NCBI GenBank assembly: GCA_030146285.1
Contig: JASLBZ010000193.1
Span: 1-11,150, forward strand
Length of the DNA stretch: 11,150 bases
Reading direction: 5' to 3'
Source: Neisseriaceae bacterium
Lineage (GTDB): Bacteria; Pseudomonadota; Gammaproteobacteria; Burkholderiales; Neisseriaceae
The number at the start of each line of letters is the position of its first letter. The stretch's first letter is position 1. This document shows positions 1 through 6,253 of the stretch, piece after piece. Below the pieces are notes generated by a model, which was not told where the DNA came from, made no database searches, and worked only from the letters and a program-made list of their open reading frames with translations. Made by a program: the position numbers and the translations under genes.

Positions 1-29
1 ATGCTTTGAATGCCGTCGTTTAGCTTCAT
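1..29 (-). CDS. Start of the gene after the large terminase, probably portal (partial)
   Basis: The ATG overlaps the terL stop codon in an ATGA, and only the first nine codons (MKLNDGIQS) lie in the window. A GGAT about 7 bases upstream can serve as ribosome binding site. In phages of this type the portal gene follows terL directly, and the translational overlap fits two packaging proteins made together. The identity rests on position only; nine residues are too few to assign a family. Confidence 0.45.
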
Positions 30-1441
30 AAAATATCCAAAAAGTTAATTTCGTAATCCTGAAAATATCGAATCGCCTGCGTCATGGCATCGACTTGGTC
101 ATCATTCGCCCCTGCTGGAAATGTGGTTAACTCATCAACCATTGCAGTCACCCACGGAGCAATATCAGGGTGCGGTAACCAAAGATTGCCTGCCTCCCAC
201 TCTGCAGTAATCGCATGCGCCCTAGCGACTTTTGAGCTATCAGGGTTAATGGGCATCAAGCCGCTGACCACATCTTTTAATGAATCAAGAATTGCAGAAC
301 CATTGGCCTTGTCTTCAACCAGCTTTCGATGCCCTTCTGGGTATCGGTTCGCCATATCAACCACTGCTTTTCGAGTGGCAGTAAAAGCCATGCGCTCACG
401 GTGCTGATGCAACAAATACTTATTGGCACCACGCTTGCCCCATACTTGACCCACAACATAATCACTGCCATCAGTGTCTTTAAAAGTCATGTCCCAACTG
501 TGAATGACTTCATCAAACTTATTAGGCAAGTCTCTAGGTAAGTAATACCGAACACCCGCTTCTTTGAAAATCGAACCACCAAGTGTCTTCGGTGACTGCT
601 GGTACATCGCCGACCAAAAGTAATCACTTAATATGGACTTTGTTTCAAGTAGCTTATCAATCGGGTGTAACTCAGGAACAAGTGCCGTTCCATCGTCATC
701 AATGGCTTTAAATGCCAGCCACTTGGCAAGTGGGTTCTTTCCCAAGATGCGCCCTGTCAGGTCATCTGTCGCCCATCGGGTTGCCATAATGATTTGACCG
801 CTATTTTTTGATAGTCGGGTCAAAAATGTAGAGCCATACCACTTCCAAATACCTTCTTTTACCGTAGTACTCAGCGCTTCCTCTGCGTTCTTAATCGGGT
901 CATCGATAATACCAAGGTCTAATTTTTTACCTGTTAATGGACCACCAACGCCTGCTGCAACATAAGCGCCTTTTTTGCCAACAATTTCAAAAGTGTCATT
1001 GTTTCGCTTCGCCATGGTTTCGACAGTCACCACTCGTTTTGGGTTAAGCGACGAGTCAGGGAAGATATTTCCATAATCAGGCGACAACATGATTCTTTGT
1101 ACATCTCGGTTCATGTCGCTGGCTAAGTCTTTGCCATAAGAAAGGCCACCTATCCTTAAATCGGGATGGTGGCCAAAAACGTATGCTGGAAGGTACCGTG
1201 AAACGATGTCTGATTTGCCATGCTGCGGTGGTGCGCCTAAGCACAAGACAGGTCTTTTGCCGTCTACCATGTCTTTTATAAACTCATCAAGAACACGGCA
1301 AACAGTAATGGCAAAATGACTAACAATGTAATCGGGGTTAATGTAACAAATAAAGTCCAATAAGTTAGTACGAGCCTTGCGCCTTGCTAAAAGCTCAATC
1401 GCTGCCTTTTGCACCAGCGATAATTCTTTCAAGGTCGTCAT
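26..1441 (-). CDS. terL: Phage terminase large subunit (packaging ATPase/nuclease)
   Basis: This is the motor protein that cuts concatemeric phage DNA and pumps it into the prohead. At 471 aa it has the normal two-domain length. The N-terminal ATPase shows a Walker A of the form GAPPQHGKS (residues 69-77), a Walker B ending in IIDDP (about 174-182) and the coupling motif MATRW (219-223). The C-terminal RNase H-like nuclease shows the expected acidic residues: Asp in HSWDMTF (317), VEDKANG (376-377) and NDDQVDA (447-451). The architecture matches the Terminase_6C/TIGR01630 type. The start lies 47 bases inside terS but is preceded by AAGGA at good spacing, so the overlap is probably real and couples translation of the two subunits. 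Its stop overlaps the next gene by ATGA. Confidence 0.95.
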   Translation of the reverse strand: MTTLKELSLVQKAAIELLARRKARTNLLDFICYINPDYIVSHFAITVCRVLDEFIKDMVDGKRPVLCLGAPPQHGKSDIVSRYLPAYVFGHHPDLRIGGLSYGKDLASDMNRDVQRIMLSPDYGNIFPDSSLNPKRVVTVETMAKRNNDTFEIVGKKGAYVAAGVGGPLTGKKLDLGIIDDPIKNAEEALSTTVKEGIWKWYGSTFLTRLSKNSGQIIMATRWATDDLTGRILGKNPLAKWLAFKAIDDDGTALVPELHPIDKLLETKSILSDYFWSAMYQQSPKTLGGSIFKEAGVRYYLPRDLPNKFDEVIHSWDMTFKDTDGSDYVVGQVWGKRGANKYLLHQHRERMAFTATRKAVVDMANRYPEGHRKLVEDKANGSAILDSLKDVVSGLMPINPDSSKVARAHAITAEWEAGNLWLPHPDIAPWVTAMVDELTTFPAGANDDQVDAMTQAIRYFQDYEINFLDIL

Positions 1442-1880
1442 TGCTTATATTCCTTATTTCAAGCTCCACGCCTTTGGGTGTCATCGTGCCGTCGCTTGAT
1501 ACGTTATCCACTTCAACCTTGTCGCCATATTTCTTTGGTGCCAATTTAGCAGCCTTCCATTTGCGAGCATCGATTTGTAGTTTAGCTTTGGCAACTGATG
1601 CAGACTCTTCTTCAACTTCATCAGCAATCGAGATAATCTGGTCTGCGTAAAATTCTGCCTGCTCCTCGCGTGCGCGCGCGTACTGGTCTCGAAATTCAGC
1701 GTTTTCATTTAACCAGCGATTCACTGAGGCCCTACTTGGCATTGGTGGCTTACTACAAATTTCGCGTAAACTTTTGCCTTCTGATACAGCATCACAGATC
1801 TTCGCTGCCCATGGTTTTGTATATCGACTTGGACGACCTACACGGCTACTAACCGCAGTCTTATTTGCGCTTTTCGCCAT
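1395..1880 (-). CDS. terS: Phage terminase small subunit (Sf6 gp1-like)
   Basis: The small subunit recognises the pac/cos DNA and delivers it to TerL. The chosen start (MAKSANK) follows AGGAG by 7 bases; the longer frame to 1916 adds 12 residues with no better site. The 161-aa protein has an N-terminal helix-turn-helix region (GRPSRY, then KSLREIC and the recognition-like MPSRASVNRWL, about residues 15-60). A helical oligomerisation segment follows (FRDQYARAREEQAEFYADQII), then the family signature DARKWKAAKLAPKKYGDK near residues 104-121. This order is typical of the Sf6-type small terminases. Its 3' end overlaps terL by 47 bases. No clear promoter lies directly upstream, so it is probably read from the late promoter at 3634-3661. 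Confidence 0.9.
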   Translation of the reverse strand: MAKSANKTAVSSRVGRPSRYTKPWAAKICDAVSEGKSLREICSKPPMPSRASVNRWLNENAEFRDQYARAREEQAEFYADQIISIADEVEEESASVAKAKLQIDARKWKAAKLAPKKYGDKVEVDNVSSDGTMTPKGVELEIRNISNDDLERIIAGAKGSD

Positions 1881-1918
1881 AGTGAAACTCCTATTTATTT
1901 TCTTATTCCCCATCACAC

Positions 1919-1941
1919 ATACACCCGATTAACAGGTGTAT
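1919..1941. other. Intergenic hairpin without U-tract
   Basis: ATACACC and GGTGTAT form a perfect 7-bp inverted repeat around a 9-base loop, between the 58-aa ORF and terS. Neither strand has a run of T after it, so it does not look like an intrinsic terminator. It may be an mRNA processing or stabilising structure, or a protein site. Confidence 0.4.
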
Positions 1942-1957
1942 GGATTATGAGAAACTA

Positions 1958-2134
1958 TTAAGCCAATAACTGCTCATCAAACCAATCGCTAACAGCTCGG
2001 CCGTCGGCTGCTTGGTAGTGAATAAAATACTGATTACAACTTGCAGCATATTCAGCACGTCCAATTACTGAACCATGCTCACCACTCACATCAATCGTCA
2101 CTTCTTGACCAACTTCGAATTTAAAATCATTCAT
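1958..2134 (-). CDS. 58-aa conserved-type phage protein, SH3/KOW-like
   Basis: The start is chosen at MNDFKFEVGQ because GGAG lies 7 bases before it; the frame upstream runs back through the rha terminator and is not credible. The protein alternates short beta-strand-like stretches: FEVGQEVTIDV, GSVIGRAEYA, YFIHYQAADGRAVSDWFDE. The VGQxVxI opening and WF(D)E ending recall small SH3-like or KOW-like barrel proteins that phages carry near the packaging genes. It has no signal peptide and no catalytic motif. It lies just after the terminator that closes rha, so it needs read-through from the late promoter or a promoter not recognised here. The function is unknown. Confidence 0.7.
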   Translation of the reverse strand: MNDFKFEVGQEVTIDVSGEHGSVIGRAEYAASCNQYFIHYQAADGRAVSDWFDEQLLA

Positions 2135-2154
2135 TGCAATCTCCAAAATACAAA

Positions 2155-2178
2155 TAAAAAAACCAGCTCTAGGCTGGT
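2155..2178 (-). terminator. Intrinsic terminator overlapping the end of rha
   Basis: On the minus strand ACCAGC and GCTGGT form a 6-bp stem with a 5-base loop, followed by a run of seven T. The rha stop codon TAG lies inside the loop, so translation reaching the stop could interfere with hairpin formation. Confidence 0.85.
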
Positions 2179-2678
2179 CGGTAATCAATAAATAAATCTG
2201 GTTGGATAATCTTCTCGAGCTTTGGTAGCTCCACTTCAAATGCTTTCTTACGAGTGCGCCACTTATTCAGACCTCGGCCACAATATGATGCTTCTTGCTT
2301 TTCTTCTTCATGTTGCAATCTCAGTGAACAATAACGCTTGTATGATAGCAGCTGGTTACGCATGAAGGAGAATGCCGTGATAAATGACTCCTGCACCATG
2401 GCGGCAGCTTTACCAGTGAAGCGCATGATTAAGAACATTGCGCCTTCTTCTGTGATTCGATAAAACTTTCGAGGCTTACCGTTTTGTAACTCATTGTTTT
2501 CATAGCAAACCGCAAAACTGCGTTTTGTAAATTCATCACTACATTCAAGATTTTCAATTGCTCTAATAACATCTGAATGCCTTTTTTCAAAGGCTTTTGC
2601 GATTTTTAGGCTATCGGTCATTGCTGATTCGCCATCAGAAAAAACCAAATTCACTGGACTTAATGTGACTTCATTCAT
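2169..2678 (-). CDS. rha: Rha family phage regulatory protein
   Basis: The start at MNEVTLSPVNLVF follows GAGGT by about 7 bases; the longer open frame to 2759 reads through a terminator hairpin and is rejected. The 169-aa product matches the Rha family, described from phi80-type phages as a regulatory protein. Visible family features are SLKIAKAFEKRHSDVIRAIENL (residues 23-44), the central GKPRKFYRITEEGAMFLIMRF (about 68-88), GKAA and the helix QESFITAFSFMRNQL. The basic C-terminal part with GLNKWRTRKKAFEVELPKLEK is an extra module of unknown role. It sits in the late region between two terminators, immediately behind a bidirectional one, so its expression probably depends on read-through or a promoter at 2759-2787. 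The exact regulatory target is not known from the sequence. Confidence 0.88.
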   Translation of the reverse strand: MNEVTLSPVNLVFSDGESAMTDSLKIAKAFEKRHSDVIRAIENLECSDEFTKRSFAVCYENNELQNGKPRKFYRITEEGAMFLIMRFTGKAAAMVQESFITAFSFMRNQLLSYKRYCSLRLQHEEEKQEASYCGRGLNKWRTRKKAFEVELPKLEKIIQPDLFIDYRPA

Positions 2679-2707
2679 AGAATAGACCTCATGCTTTGTA
2701 CGCCAAT

Positions 2708-2748
2708 AAAAAAGCCCCAAGTCGCTCATGACTCGGGGCTTTGTTTTT
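2708..2748. terminator. Bidirectional intrinsic terminator upstream of rha
   Basis: AAAGCCCC (2711-2718) pairs with GGGGCTTT (2735-2742), extended by AGTC/GACT after one mismatch, with a 6-base loop. A T-run follows on both strands (TTTTTT on minus, GTTTTT on plus). It lies only about 30 bases before the rha start, so rha mRNA from any upstream promoter must pass it. Confidence 0.88.
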
Positions 2749-2758
2749 AACCTCAGCA

Positions 2759-2787
2759 ATACTACCTATCGGCTTGGTATCTACCAA
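2759..2787 (-). promoter_or_regulatory. Possible promoter for the rha leader
   Basis: TTGGTA (2782-2787) and TAGTAT (2759-2764) are 17 bases apart, each matching four of six sigma-70 consensus positions. The -35 is part of a perfect 14-bp palindrome TTGGTATCTACCAA (2774-2787), which could be an operator. A start near 2752 would put the terminator at the very front of the transcript. This is a weak call. Confidence 0.35.
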
Positions 2788-2852
2788 TTTAAAGATGCTT
2801 AAGTGGTCGGCATACCAGCAGCGCTTCACAGCAGATGCAAATCAAACAGGCG

Positions 2853-2877
2853 CAAAAAAACCACCCTTTCGAGTGGC
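2853..2877 (-). terminator. Intrinsic terminator after the DUF2939 gene
   Basis: On the minus strand CCACTC-GAAA-GGGTGG forms a 6-bp stem with a GNRA tetraloop, followed by seven T. It starts about a dozen bases after the stop codon of the DUF2939 gene. Confidence 0.88.
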
Positions 2878-2888
2878 TAGATTAATTC

Positions 2889-3437
2889 TTAGTTTGCAAA
2901 AAATTCAGATGGAAACTTAATTTCAGATAACTTCCAACCTGTTAATCCTTGTCGTCTAAATTTGAAGTCAACTTTATAGCCCTCGGCAGATAGTACGCTT
3001 ACAACAAACCAATCGTACCCATCGTACCCTTTTTCAGCCTTTTCCCAAGGCGTCTTATCAGAAGATGATTCTGAGTTTGATTCACCGCCAGTGCTGTTTG
3101 ATGGTTTTTTGCCATCTAGCATCGCGGACATCCCTTCTGGGGACACAAGAGTATCAGTTGCTTCATCAACAATCTTGGTGACCATGGCAAGAGCTAGGCC
3201 TGCAAATGGATTGTTATTCAGCTCAGGGTCATTCATCATCTTTTCAGTGACTACTATTTTTAGCTGCCTATTAATATTTTGTCTTAGATGATCATAGTCA
3301 ACATACTCAGATACCTTAGTTGTATTACCTTCTTTAACAGCCTTGCCCAAATTACTAATTGCCAAATATGGTGTTGCATAAAAATACCCACCCAATGCAA
3401 TAAGAACCAACACAATCAATGAAATAATTTTTTTCAT
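2889..3437 (-). CDS. DUF2939-like membrane-anchored envelope protein (moron)
   Basis: The start is placed at MKKIISLIVLVL, where an N-terminal signal or anchor begins; the open frame to 3578 runs through a promoter and terminator and is rejected. The 182-aa product has one hydrophobic segment (residues 4-17), then PYLAISNLGKAVKEGN and VSEYVDYDHLRQNINRQL. That pattern is the DUF2939 signature: a short repeat-like unit after an anchor, placing the rest in the periplasm. A Ser/Asn-rich linker (about 113-128) precedes a compact C-terminal part with aromatic residues (YDGYDWFVVSVL, FRRQGLTGWKLSEIKF). The SD is weak (GGA). The gene has its own TATAAT promoter and is bounded by terminators on both sides, the classic layout of a lysogen-expressed phage moron. 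The biochemical role of DUF2939 is not known to me. Confidence 0.8.
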   Translation of the reverse strand: MKKIISLIVLVLIALGGYFYATPYLAISNLGKAVKEGNTTKVSEYVDYDHLRQNINRQLKIVVTEKMMNDPELNNNPFAGLALAMVTKIVDEATDTLVSPEGMSAMLDGKKPSNSTGGESNSESSSDKTPWEKAEKGYDGYDWFVVSVLSAEGYKVDFKFRRQGLTGWKLSEIKFPSEFFAN

Positions 3438-3485
3438 TTCCAGTCCATAAATATTTAAGATAGATAAATATACCATTCTCATTGA

Positions 3486-3516
3486 ATTATAGACAGGCAT
3501 AAAAAAGCAGACATAT
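3486..3516 (-). promoter_or_regulatory. Promoter of the DUF2939 moron
   Basis: A perfect -10 TATAAT lies at 3486-3491 on the minus strand. A -35 about 17 bases upstream is poor (ATGTCT) and falls in the terminator stem. A start near 3479 would give a leader of roughly 40 bases. The -10 is strong evidence; the -35 is not. Confidence 0.55.
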
Positions 3517-3530
3517 AAAAATATATCTGC
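3501..3530 (-). terminator. Late-leader terminator (tR'-like)
   Basis: GCAGATATAT-TTTT-ATATGTCTGC on the minus strand is a 10-bp stem with one G-U pair, followed by six T. On the plus strand the same pair is a C-A mismatch and no T-run follows, so it works for minus-strand transcripts. It lies about 100-130 bases after the strong promoter at 3634-3661, as tR' lies after pR' in lambda. Confidence 0.85.
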
Positions 3531-3548
3531 GATTTTGAAAAAGCTCTG

Positions 3549-3581
3549 CTGGTGTCTCCGCCTGAGAAACTGATACACCAG
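3549..3581 (-). other. Hairpin in the late leader RNA
   Basis: CTGGTGT and ACACCAG form a 7-bp stem enclosing a smaller TCTC/GAGA pairing. It lies between the putative late promoter and its terminator, where pause or antitermination elements would be expected. Function is inferred from position only. Confidence 0.4.
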
Positions 3582-3633
3582 TATTTTTATCAGCCCACTT
3601 GCTCAACTCACAAGTTCTACCGAATATACACAA

Positions 3634-3661
3634 ATCATACCAAATCGGTGTCAAATGTCAA
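3634..3661 (-). promoter_or_regulatory. Late promoter (pR'-like)
   Basis: On the minus strand a perfect -35 TTGACA (3656-3661) and a -10 TATGAT (3634-3639) are 16 bases apart, with an extended -10 (TGG before TATGAT). This is the best sigma-70 promoter in the window. The -35 overlaps the stop codon of the Q-position gene. A second TTGACA (3649-3654) lies directly after the first as a 7-bp repeat within the spacer, where Q-binding elements lie in lambdoid late promoters. Confidence 0.8.
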
Positions 3662-4206
3662 GCAACTTCTTTTTGAATCAATCCATTATCTTCAAAAATC
3701 GTCTCTAAAATACAAATCGAATCAGTCATGTATTTTCCCATGTCTTTTCTGGCTTTTGCTTTTCTTCTTTGCCATGTACTCAGTGACCACCCAAACGCCT
3801 CTAACATCCGCCCTTGCACCAAGTCTTGTTTATTTGGCCTTGCCATAAAAATACTGCGAATGATGTAACCATAGCCATCGCACTTGGACTCACTGTACGC
3901 TTGACGGTAATGCGCATCAAGAACCGCTACGCCCTTGTGCCACTGTTTCTCGCCACCACGACCATACTGACAGCGCACTGTGGCCAGTAACAAAGGGTAA
4001 TGCGCCAACTCAGCTTCAACACGCCCAATAATCATGGCGGCCTGAGCATGCTTATCATGTTGCGATAGCTCTTCTTGACCACCTCGACCTACAACGCCTT
4101 TGGTTTCCATAAATTTGATAACCGATGCGGTGTTGTTAATGGGCATGATTGGTGCTTCAATCGTCTTATAAGCGAATGTCAGCGCATGATGTACACTTTT
4201 AAACAT
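3658..4206 (-). CDS. Putative late antitermination protein, Q position
   Basis: The 182-aa ORF starts at an ATG preceded by AAGGGG at 6 bases and lies 3 bases after the YbcO-like gene. I do not recognise a certain family by sequence. It has a GRGGQEE segment near residue 40, a central helical part, YGRGGEKQW (about 104-112), and a basic helix-turn-helix-like C-terminal region (FGWSLSTWQRRKAKARKDMGKY, about 142-163). Antiterminator Q proteins of several phages have such a basic helical C-terminus. The stronger argument is context: it is the last gene of the early operon, and a strong promoter overlaps its stop, followed by a leader and terminator. That is the Q-pR'-tR' layout of lambda. Q function is inferred. 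Confidence 0.6.
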   Translation of the reverse strand: MFKSVHHALTFAYKTIEAPIMPINNTASVIKFMETKGVVGRGGQEELSQHDKHAQAAMIIGRVEAELAHYPLLLATVRCQYGRGGEKQWHKGVAVLDAHYRQAYSESKCDGYGYIIRSIFMARPNKQDLVQGRMLEAFGWSLSTWQRRKAKARKDMGKYMTDSICILETIFEDNGLIQKEVA

Positions 4207-4209
4207 GGA

Positions 4210-4506
4210 TTACCCCTTTATTTCAATCAAGCCATTGGCCAATAAATTGCGTTGCGTTCGTAAGATGGCTTGTAAAAATTCATGATCCACATGCTCATTT
4301 TCTAAAACCCGTGTGCGCCTATCGATTTCGTCATGACAGCTACTGCACGCATAAGCCCCGAATAAGTCATCTGGCTTCTTGCCCATCCCACCAAAGCCAC
4401 CTTTGCGATAATGTGCGAAAACCGTTGTTTCTGAGTTGTGATTGCAGATTCCGTATAACTGCACTTGGCAATCTTGGTTACGTGCTGATTTTGTTATTTT
4501 GCTCAT
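4210..4506 (-). CDS. DUF1364/YbcO-like putative nuclease
   Basis: The 98-aa protein matches the DUF1364 (YbcO) family, small nuclease-like proteins of lambdoid nin regions. The metal-binding pattern is clear: C13, C21, H32 in VFAHYRKGG, then YACSSCHDEIDRR (C54, C57, H58, D62, R63), as in HNH/treble-clef nucleases. A glycine-rich GGFGGMGKKPDD stretch comes before it. The start ATG follows a GGGGA. The gene is 3 bases from the Q-position gene and 9 bases after the 57-aa ORF, so all belong to one operon. A role in recombination or processing of phage DNA is inferred from the family and location. Confidence 0.85.
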   Translation of the reverse strand: MSKITKSARNQDCQVQLYGICNHNSETTVFAHYRKGGFGGMGKKPDDLFGAYACSSCHDEIDRRTRVLENEHVDHEFLQAILRTQRNLLANGLIEIKG

Positions 4507-4515
4507 CTAGTTCCC

Positions 4516-4689
4516 CTATTTGATAGCGCACCGTTTTGATGTTTTTTGATTTTTTTTATCTATTTTTTTACAATCATCAAAATTAACCATACCATCTGGT
4601 TTGAGTGCGTAATGCTTAGCAAGGACAACACATAATGCAGCTGTCAATGTGCAGTTTTTTAATTTCCCATTACCTATGTTTTTACTCAT
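4516..4689 (-). CDS. 57-aa hypothetical protein of the nin-like region
   Basis: The start MSKNIGNGKL overlaps the ninB stop as ATGA, which favours it over the upstream in-frame codon. The protein has a mildly hydrophobic helix (TLTAALCVVLAKHYAL, about residues 14-29) followed by a lysine-rich, probably disordered tail (KKIDKKNQKTSKR). It contains two cysteines in the second half but no recognisable motif. I cannot assign a family. Its place in a tightly overlapping operon supports that it is a real gene. Confidence 0.6.
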   Translation of the reverse strand: MSKNIGNGKLKNCTLTAALCVVLAKHYALKPDGMVNFDDCKKIDKKNQKTSKRCAIK

Positions 4690-5090
4690 AATCCCCACTC
4701 CACCCCATGTTCAGTTGCTGCCCAAGCTTGAATTTTGTTTTGATACTCAGCCATCTCATCAACTTTTAATCTGGTTGTGCTTTTCCCTCTTAGCTCAGTC
4801 GTTCCGTTTGGCAGCTGCAATTCATCACAACCAAGAAACTGCCTTTTGAAATGCTCATGCCAAACCTCTTGGCTGTATCGCTTCCCTTCGATGTAAACGC
4901 AGTCGCTGATAATTTCGTACAGTTTCCACAAGCGATTGTTTTGTTCATGGCTGCGCTTGCTCTTGTATGGCCGCACCACGATTTCAAGTGTTGGATTGGC
5001 GATTAACCACCCAGCCAGATTATTGTAAATATTGGTCATCAGTGGCCGCTGGTTGTCTTTGGTTAGCTTGAAGGTTAATGAGCTATTCAT
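4686..5090 (-). CDS. ninB: NinB-like recombination protein
   Basis: The start MNSSLTFKL overlaps the preceding stop as ATGA; the frame extends to 5165 only through the upstream gene. The 134-aa product has the order of conserved NinB residues: RPYKSKRSHEQNNRLW (about 41-56), EGKRYSQEVWHEHFKRQF (72-89), LPNGTTELRGKSTTRL (97-112) and a C-terminal helix ending in TEHGVEW. NinB (lambda Orf) is a single-strand-DNA-binding mediator that helps load recombinases onto SSB-coated DNA and can substitute for RecFOR in phage recombination. It is about the usual size. Its location between replication genes and Q is the normal nin position. Confidence 0.9.
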   Translation of the reverse strand: MNSSLTFKLTKDNQRPLMTNIYNNLAGWLIANPTLEIVVRPYKSKRSHEQNNRLWKLYEIISDCVYIEGKRYSQEVWHEHFKRQFLGCDELQLPNGTTELRGKSTTRLKVDEMAEYQNKIQAWAATEHGVEWGL

Positions 5091-5254
5091 GACACCCACC
5101 AAATACCCAAAACAAACATTGCACCAATCAAAAATCCCATTACGAAACGAAAGATATTGACCCATGGTGTCACTTCTAAATTGGCATGCAATCCTGCATC
5201 AAAACCTTTTTCATAACCATTGTTATAACCTTGCATAAATCGTGTTCTGTTCAT
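5087..5254 (-). CDS. 55-aa single-pass membrane protein
   Basis: The start MNRTRFMQG follows GGAGG (spacing 11) at the end of the DUF1064 gene; the longer frame to 5317 overlaps that gene without need. The N-terminal half is polar with a YNNGYEKGFDAGLHA stretch. The C-terminal half is one transmembrane helix (NIFRFVMGFLIGAMFVLGIWW, about residues 33-53) ending two residues before the stop. Such small membrane proteins are common in phage early operons, sometimes in exclusion or membrane recruitment, but no function is known here. It is translationally coupled to ninB by ATGA. Confidence 0.65.
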   Translation of the reverse strand: MNRTRFMQGYNNGYEKGFDAGLHANLEVTPWVNIFRFVMGFLIGAMFVLGIWWVS

Positions 5255-5255
5255 C

Positions 5256-5603
5256 TCAAAACGCCTCCACATGCCAGCCACCACCGGCTTTTTTTGTTTG
5301 TTTTTTAACTGCGACAAATTGAATTGGGTACATATCAGCAGCCACTTTGATTTTCACTCGGGCATCATCCGTCCAAAACCCCTTCACCTCGTGCGCTTCC
5401 AGCTGCCCGCTTGCCAGCATCACCACAAAATCAGGCGTGTAAAACGTATTGTCAGCCAATCGAAATTTAAGACCCTCGAACTTGTACCAAAGCACTTCGC
5501 CTGCTTGTTGCTTGGCTTTTAGCAGCAATTCATAAGCCGCTTCGGTTTGATTCATGACGCCTTGTTTTAGGCGGCCTAGAGCTTGATAATGCTTTGCCTT
5601 CAT
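5256..5603 (-). CDS. DUF1064 family PD-(D/E)XK-like nuclease
   Basis: The 115-aa protein matches DUF1064, phage proteins with a restriction-endonuclease-like fold. The catalytic pattern is visible: YTPDFVV with P57-D58, then EVKG with E72 and K74, giving PD-X13-EVK. The basic SAR-like spacing DDARVKIKVAADMYP follows, and the C-terminal strand FVAVKK completes the fold. The family occurs where other lambdoid phages have Rap or RusA Holliday junction enzymes, so a structure-specific nuclease role is plausible but inferred. It starts in an ATGA overlap with the gene before it and ends one base before the start of the membrane-peptide gene. Confidence 0.85.
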   Translation of the reverse strand: MKAKHYQALGRLKQGVMNQTEAAYELLLKAKQQAGEVLWYKFEGLKFRLADNTFYTPDFVVMLASGQLEAHEVKGFWTDDARVKIKVAADMYPIQFVAVKKQTKKAGGGWHVEAF

Positions 5604-6253
5604 GCCTCTGCCCTCATCGCCATCTGCTCACCCAAGTAAGCCAATAAGCCTTGTGTTTTTTGCTTGCCTAGCTGTTTTTGCTCTTTGGTCATGACTTGAC
5701 CTGTTAGCAGCAAATGGCGTTCTTCTGTGGCCTCTGTAGGCAAATACAGATGGGCAGTTTGTGATGGCAGCTTGCCTTGCTTTACTGCTTCCAATACCCT
5801 GCGTGCTCGGTTCTCATGGTCAGTACCAGCAGAAACAACCCATTTGATATTGCCGATGTCGGCATTGGCTTTTCTGCGCTCGTAGTCCTCAAGAAAAGCC
5901 ATGCGAGCACCGACCTTGTCGCCACCGTCCCAGATTGCAAAAGCACTGCTTGCGGACAGTTGGGCAATTTCAGGCATCACTACCGTCAGCTCTTCATGCC
6001 GCCATCCTTCAACAATCAAATTCCAAGCTTCGTTCGCACCTGGCAATCCTGTATCAATGCGATCAAGTACAGCTGCCAATGTCAGGCGACCTGTTAATTC
6101 CTTTCGGCAACGATTCAATGCAGCCATTACAGCCACTGGCTCATAATTCAAAAGCTCTTCAACCATCGCAACTTTGGCAGGCTCGCTGAATGTGGTACTG
6201 GTTAGCTCAGCAGTCACCGTGATGGCCTGTAAGATTTGTTCTGCAATGCTCAT
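5600..6253 (-). CDS. Putative replication partner protein (lambda P position)
   Basis: The ORF opens with GTG-ATG. The ATG at 6253 is preferred because AAGGA precedes it and it forms a TGATG overlap with the upstream stop. The 217-aa product is largely helical. The conserved-looking centre RCRKELTGRLTLAAVLDRIDTG-LPGANEAWNLI (about residues 48-80) is followed by DGGDKVGARMAFLEDYERR (about 109-127), a segment often seen in phage proteins encoded directly after the initiator. The C-terminal part is rich in Gln and Lys. Its position suggests it recruits or loads the host helicase, as lambda P does, but I see no Walker motif and cannot name a family. Function is inferred from context. Confidence 0.65.
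   Translation of the reverse strand: MSIAEQILQAITVTAELTSTTFSEPAKVAMVEELLNYEPVAVMAALNRCRKELTGRLTLAAVLDRIDTGLPGANEAWNLIVEGWRHEELTVVMPEIAQLSASSAFAIWDGGDKVGARMAFLEDYERRKANADIGNIKWVVSAGTDHENRARRVLEAVKQGKLPSQTAHLYLPTEATEERHLLLTGQVMTKEQKQLGKQKTQGLLAYLGEQMAMRAEA

Noticed and set aside
84..407. Plus-strand ORFs inside terL and other large genes
   Set aside because: They lie antisense to well-supported genes, have no ribosome binding sites worth noting and no family features.
2750..2850. tRNA-like segment upstream of rha
   Set aside because: Small palindromes are present but there is no D-arm/T-arm consensus or acceptor stem on either strand.
3552..3848. Plus-strand 98-aa ORF with hydrophobic end, considered as a holin
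   Set aside because: It is antisense to the Q-position gene, starts inside the late leader and lacks a ribosome binding site; the hydrophobic stretch is the complement of a basic coding region.
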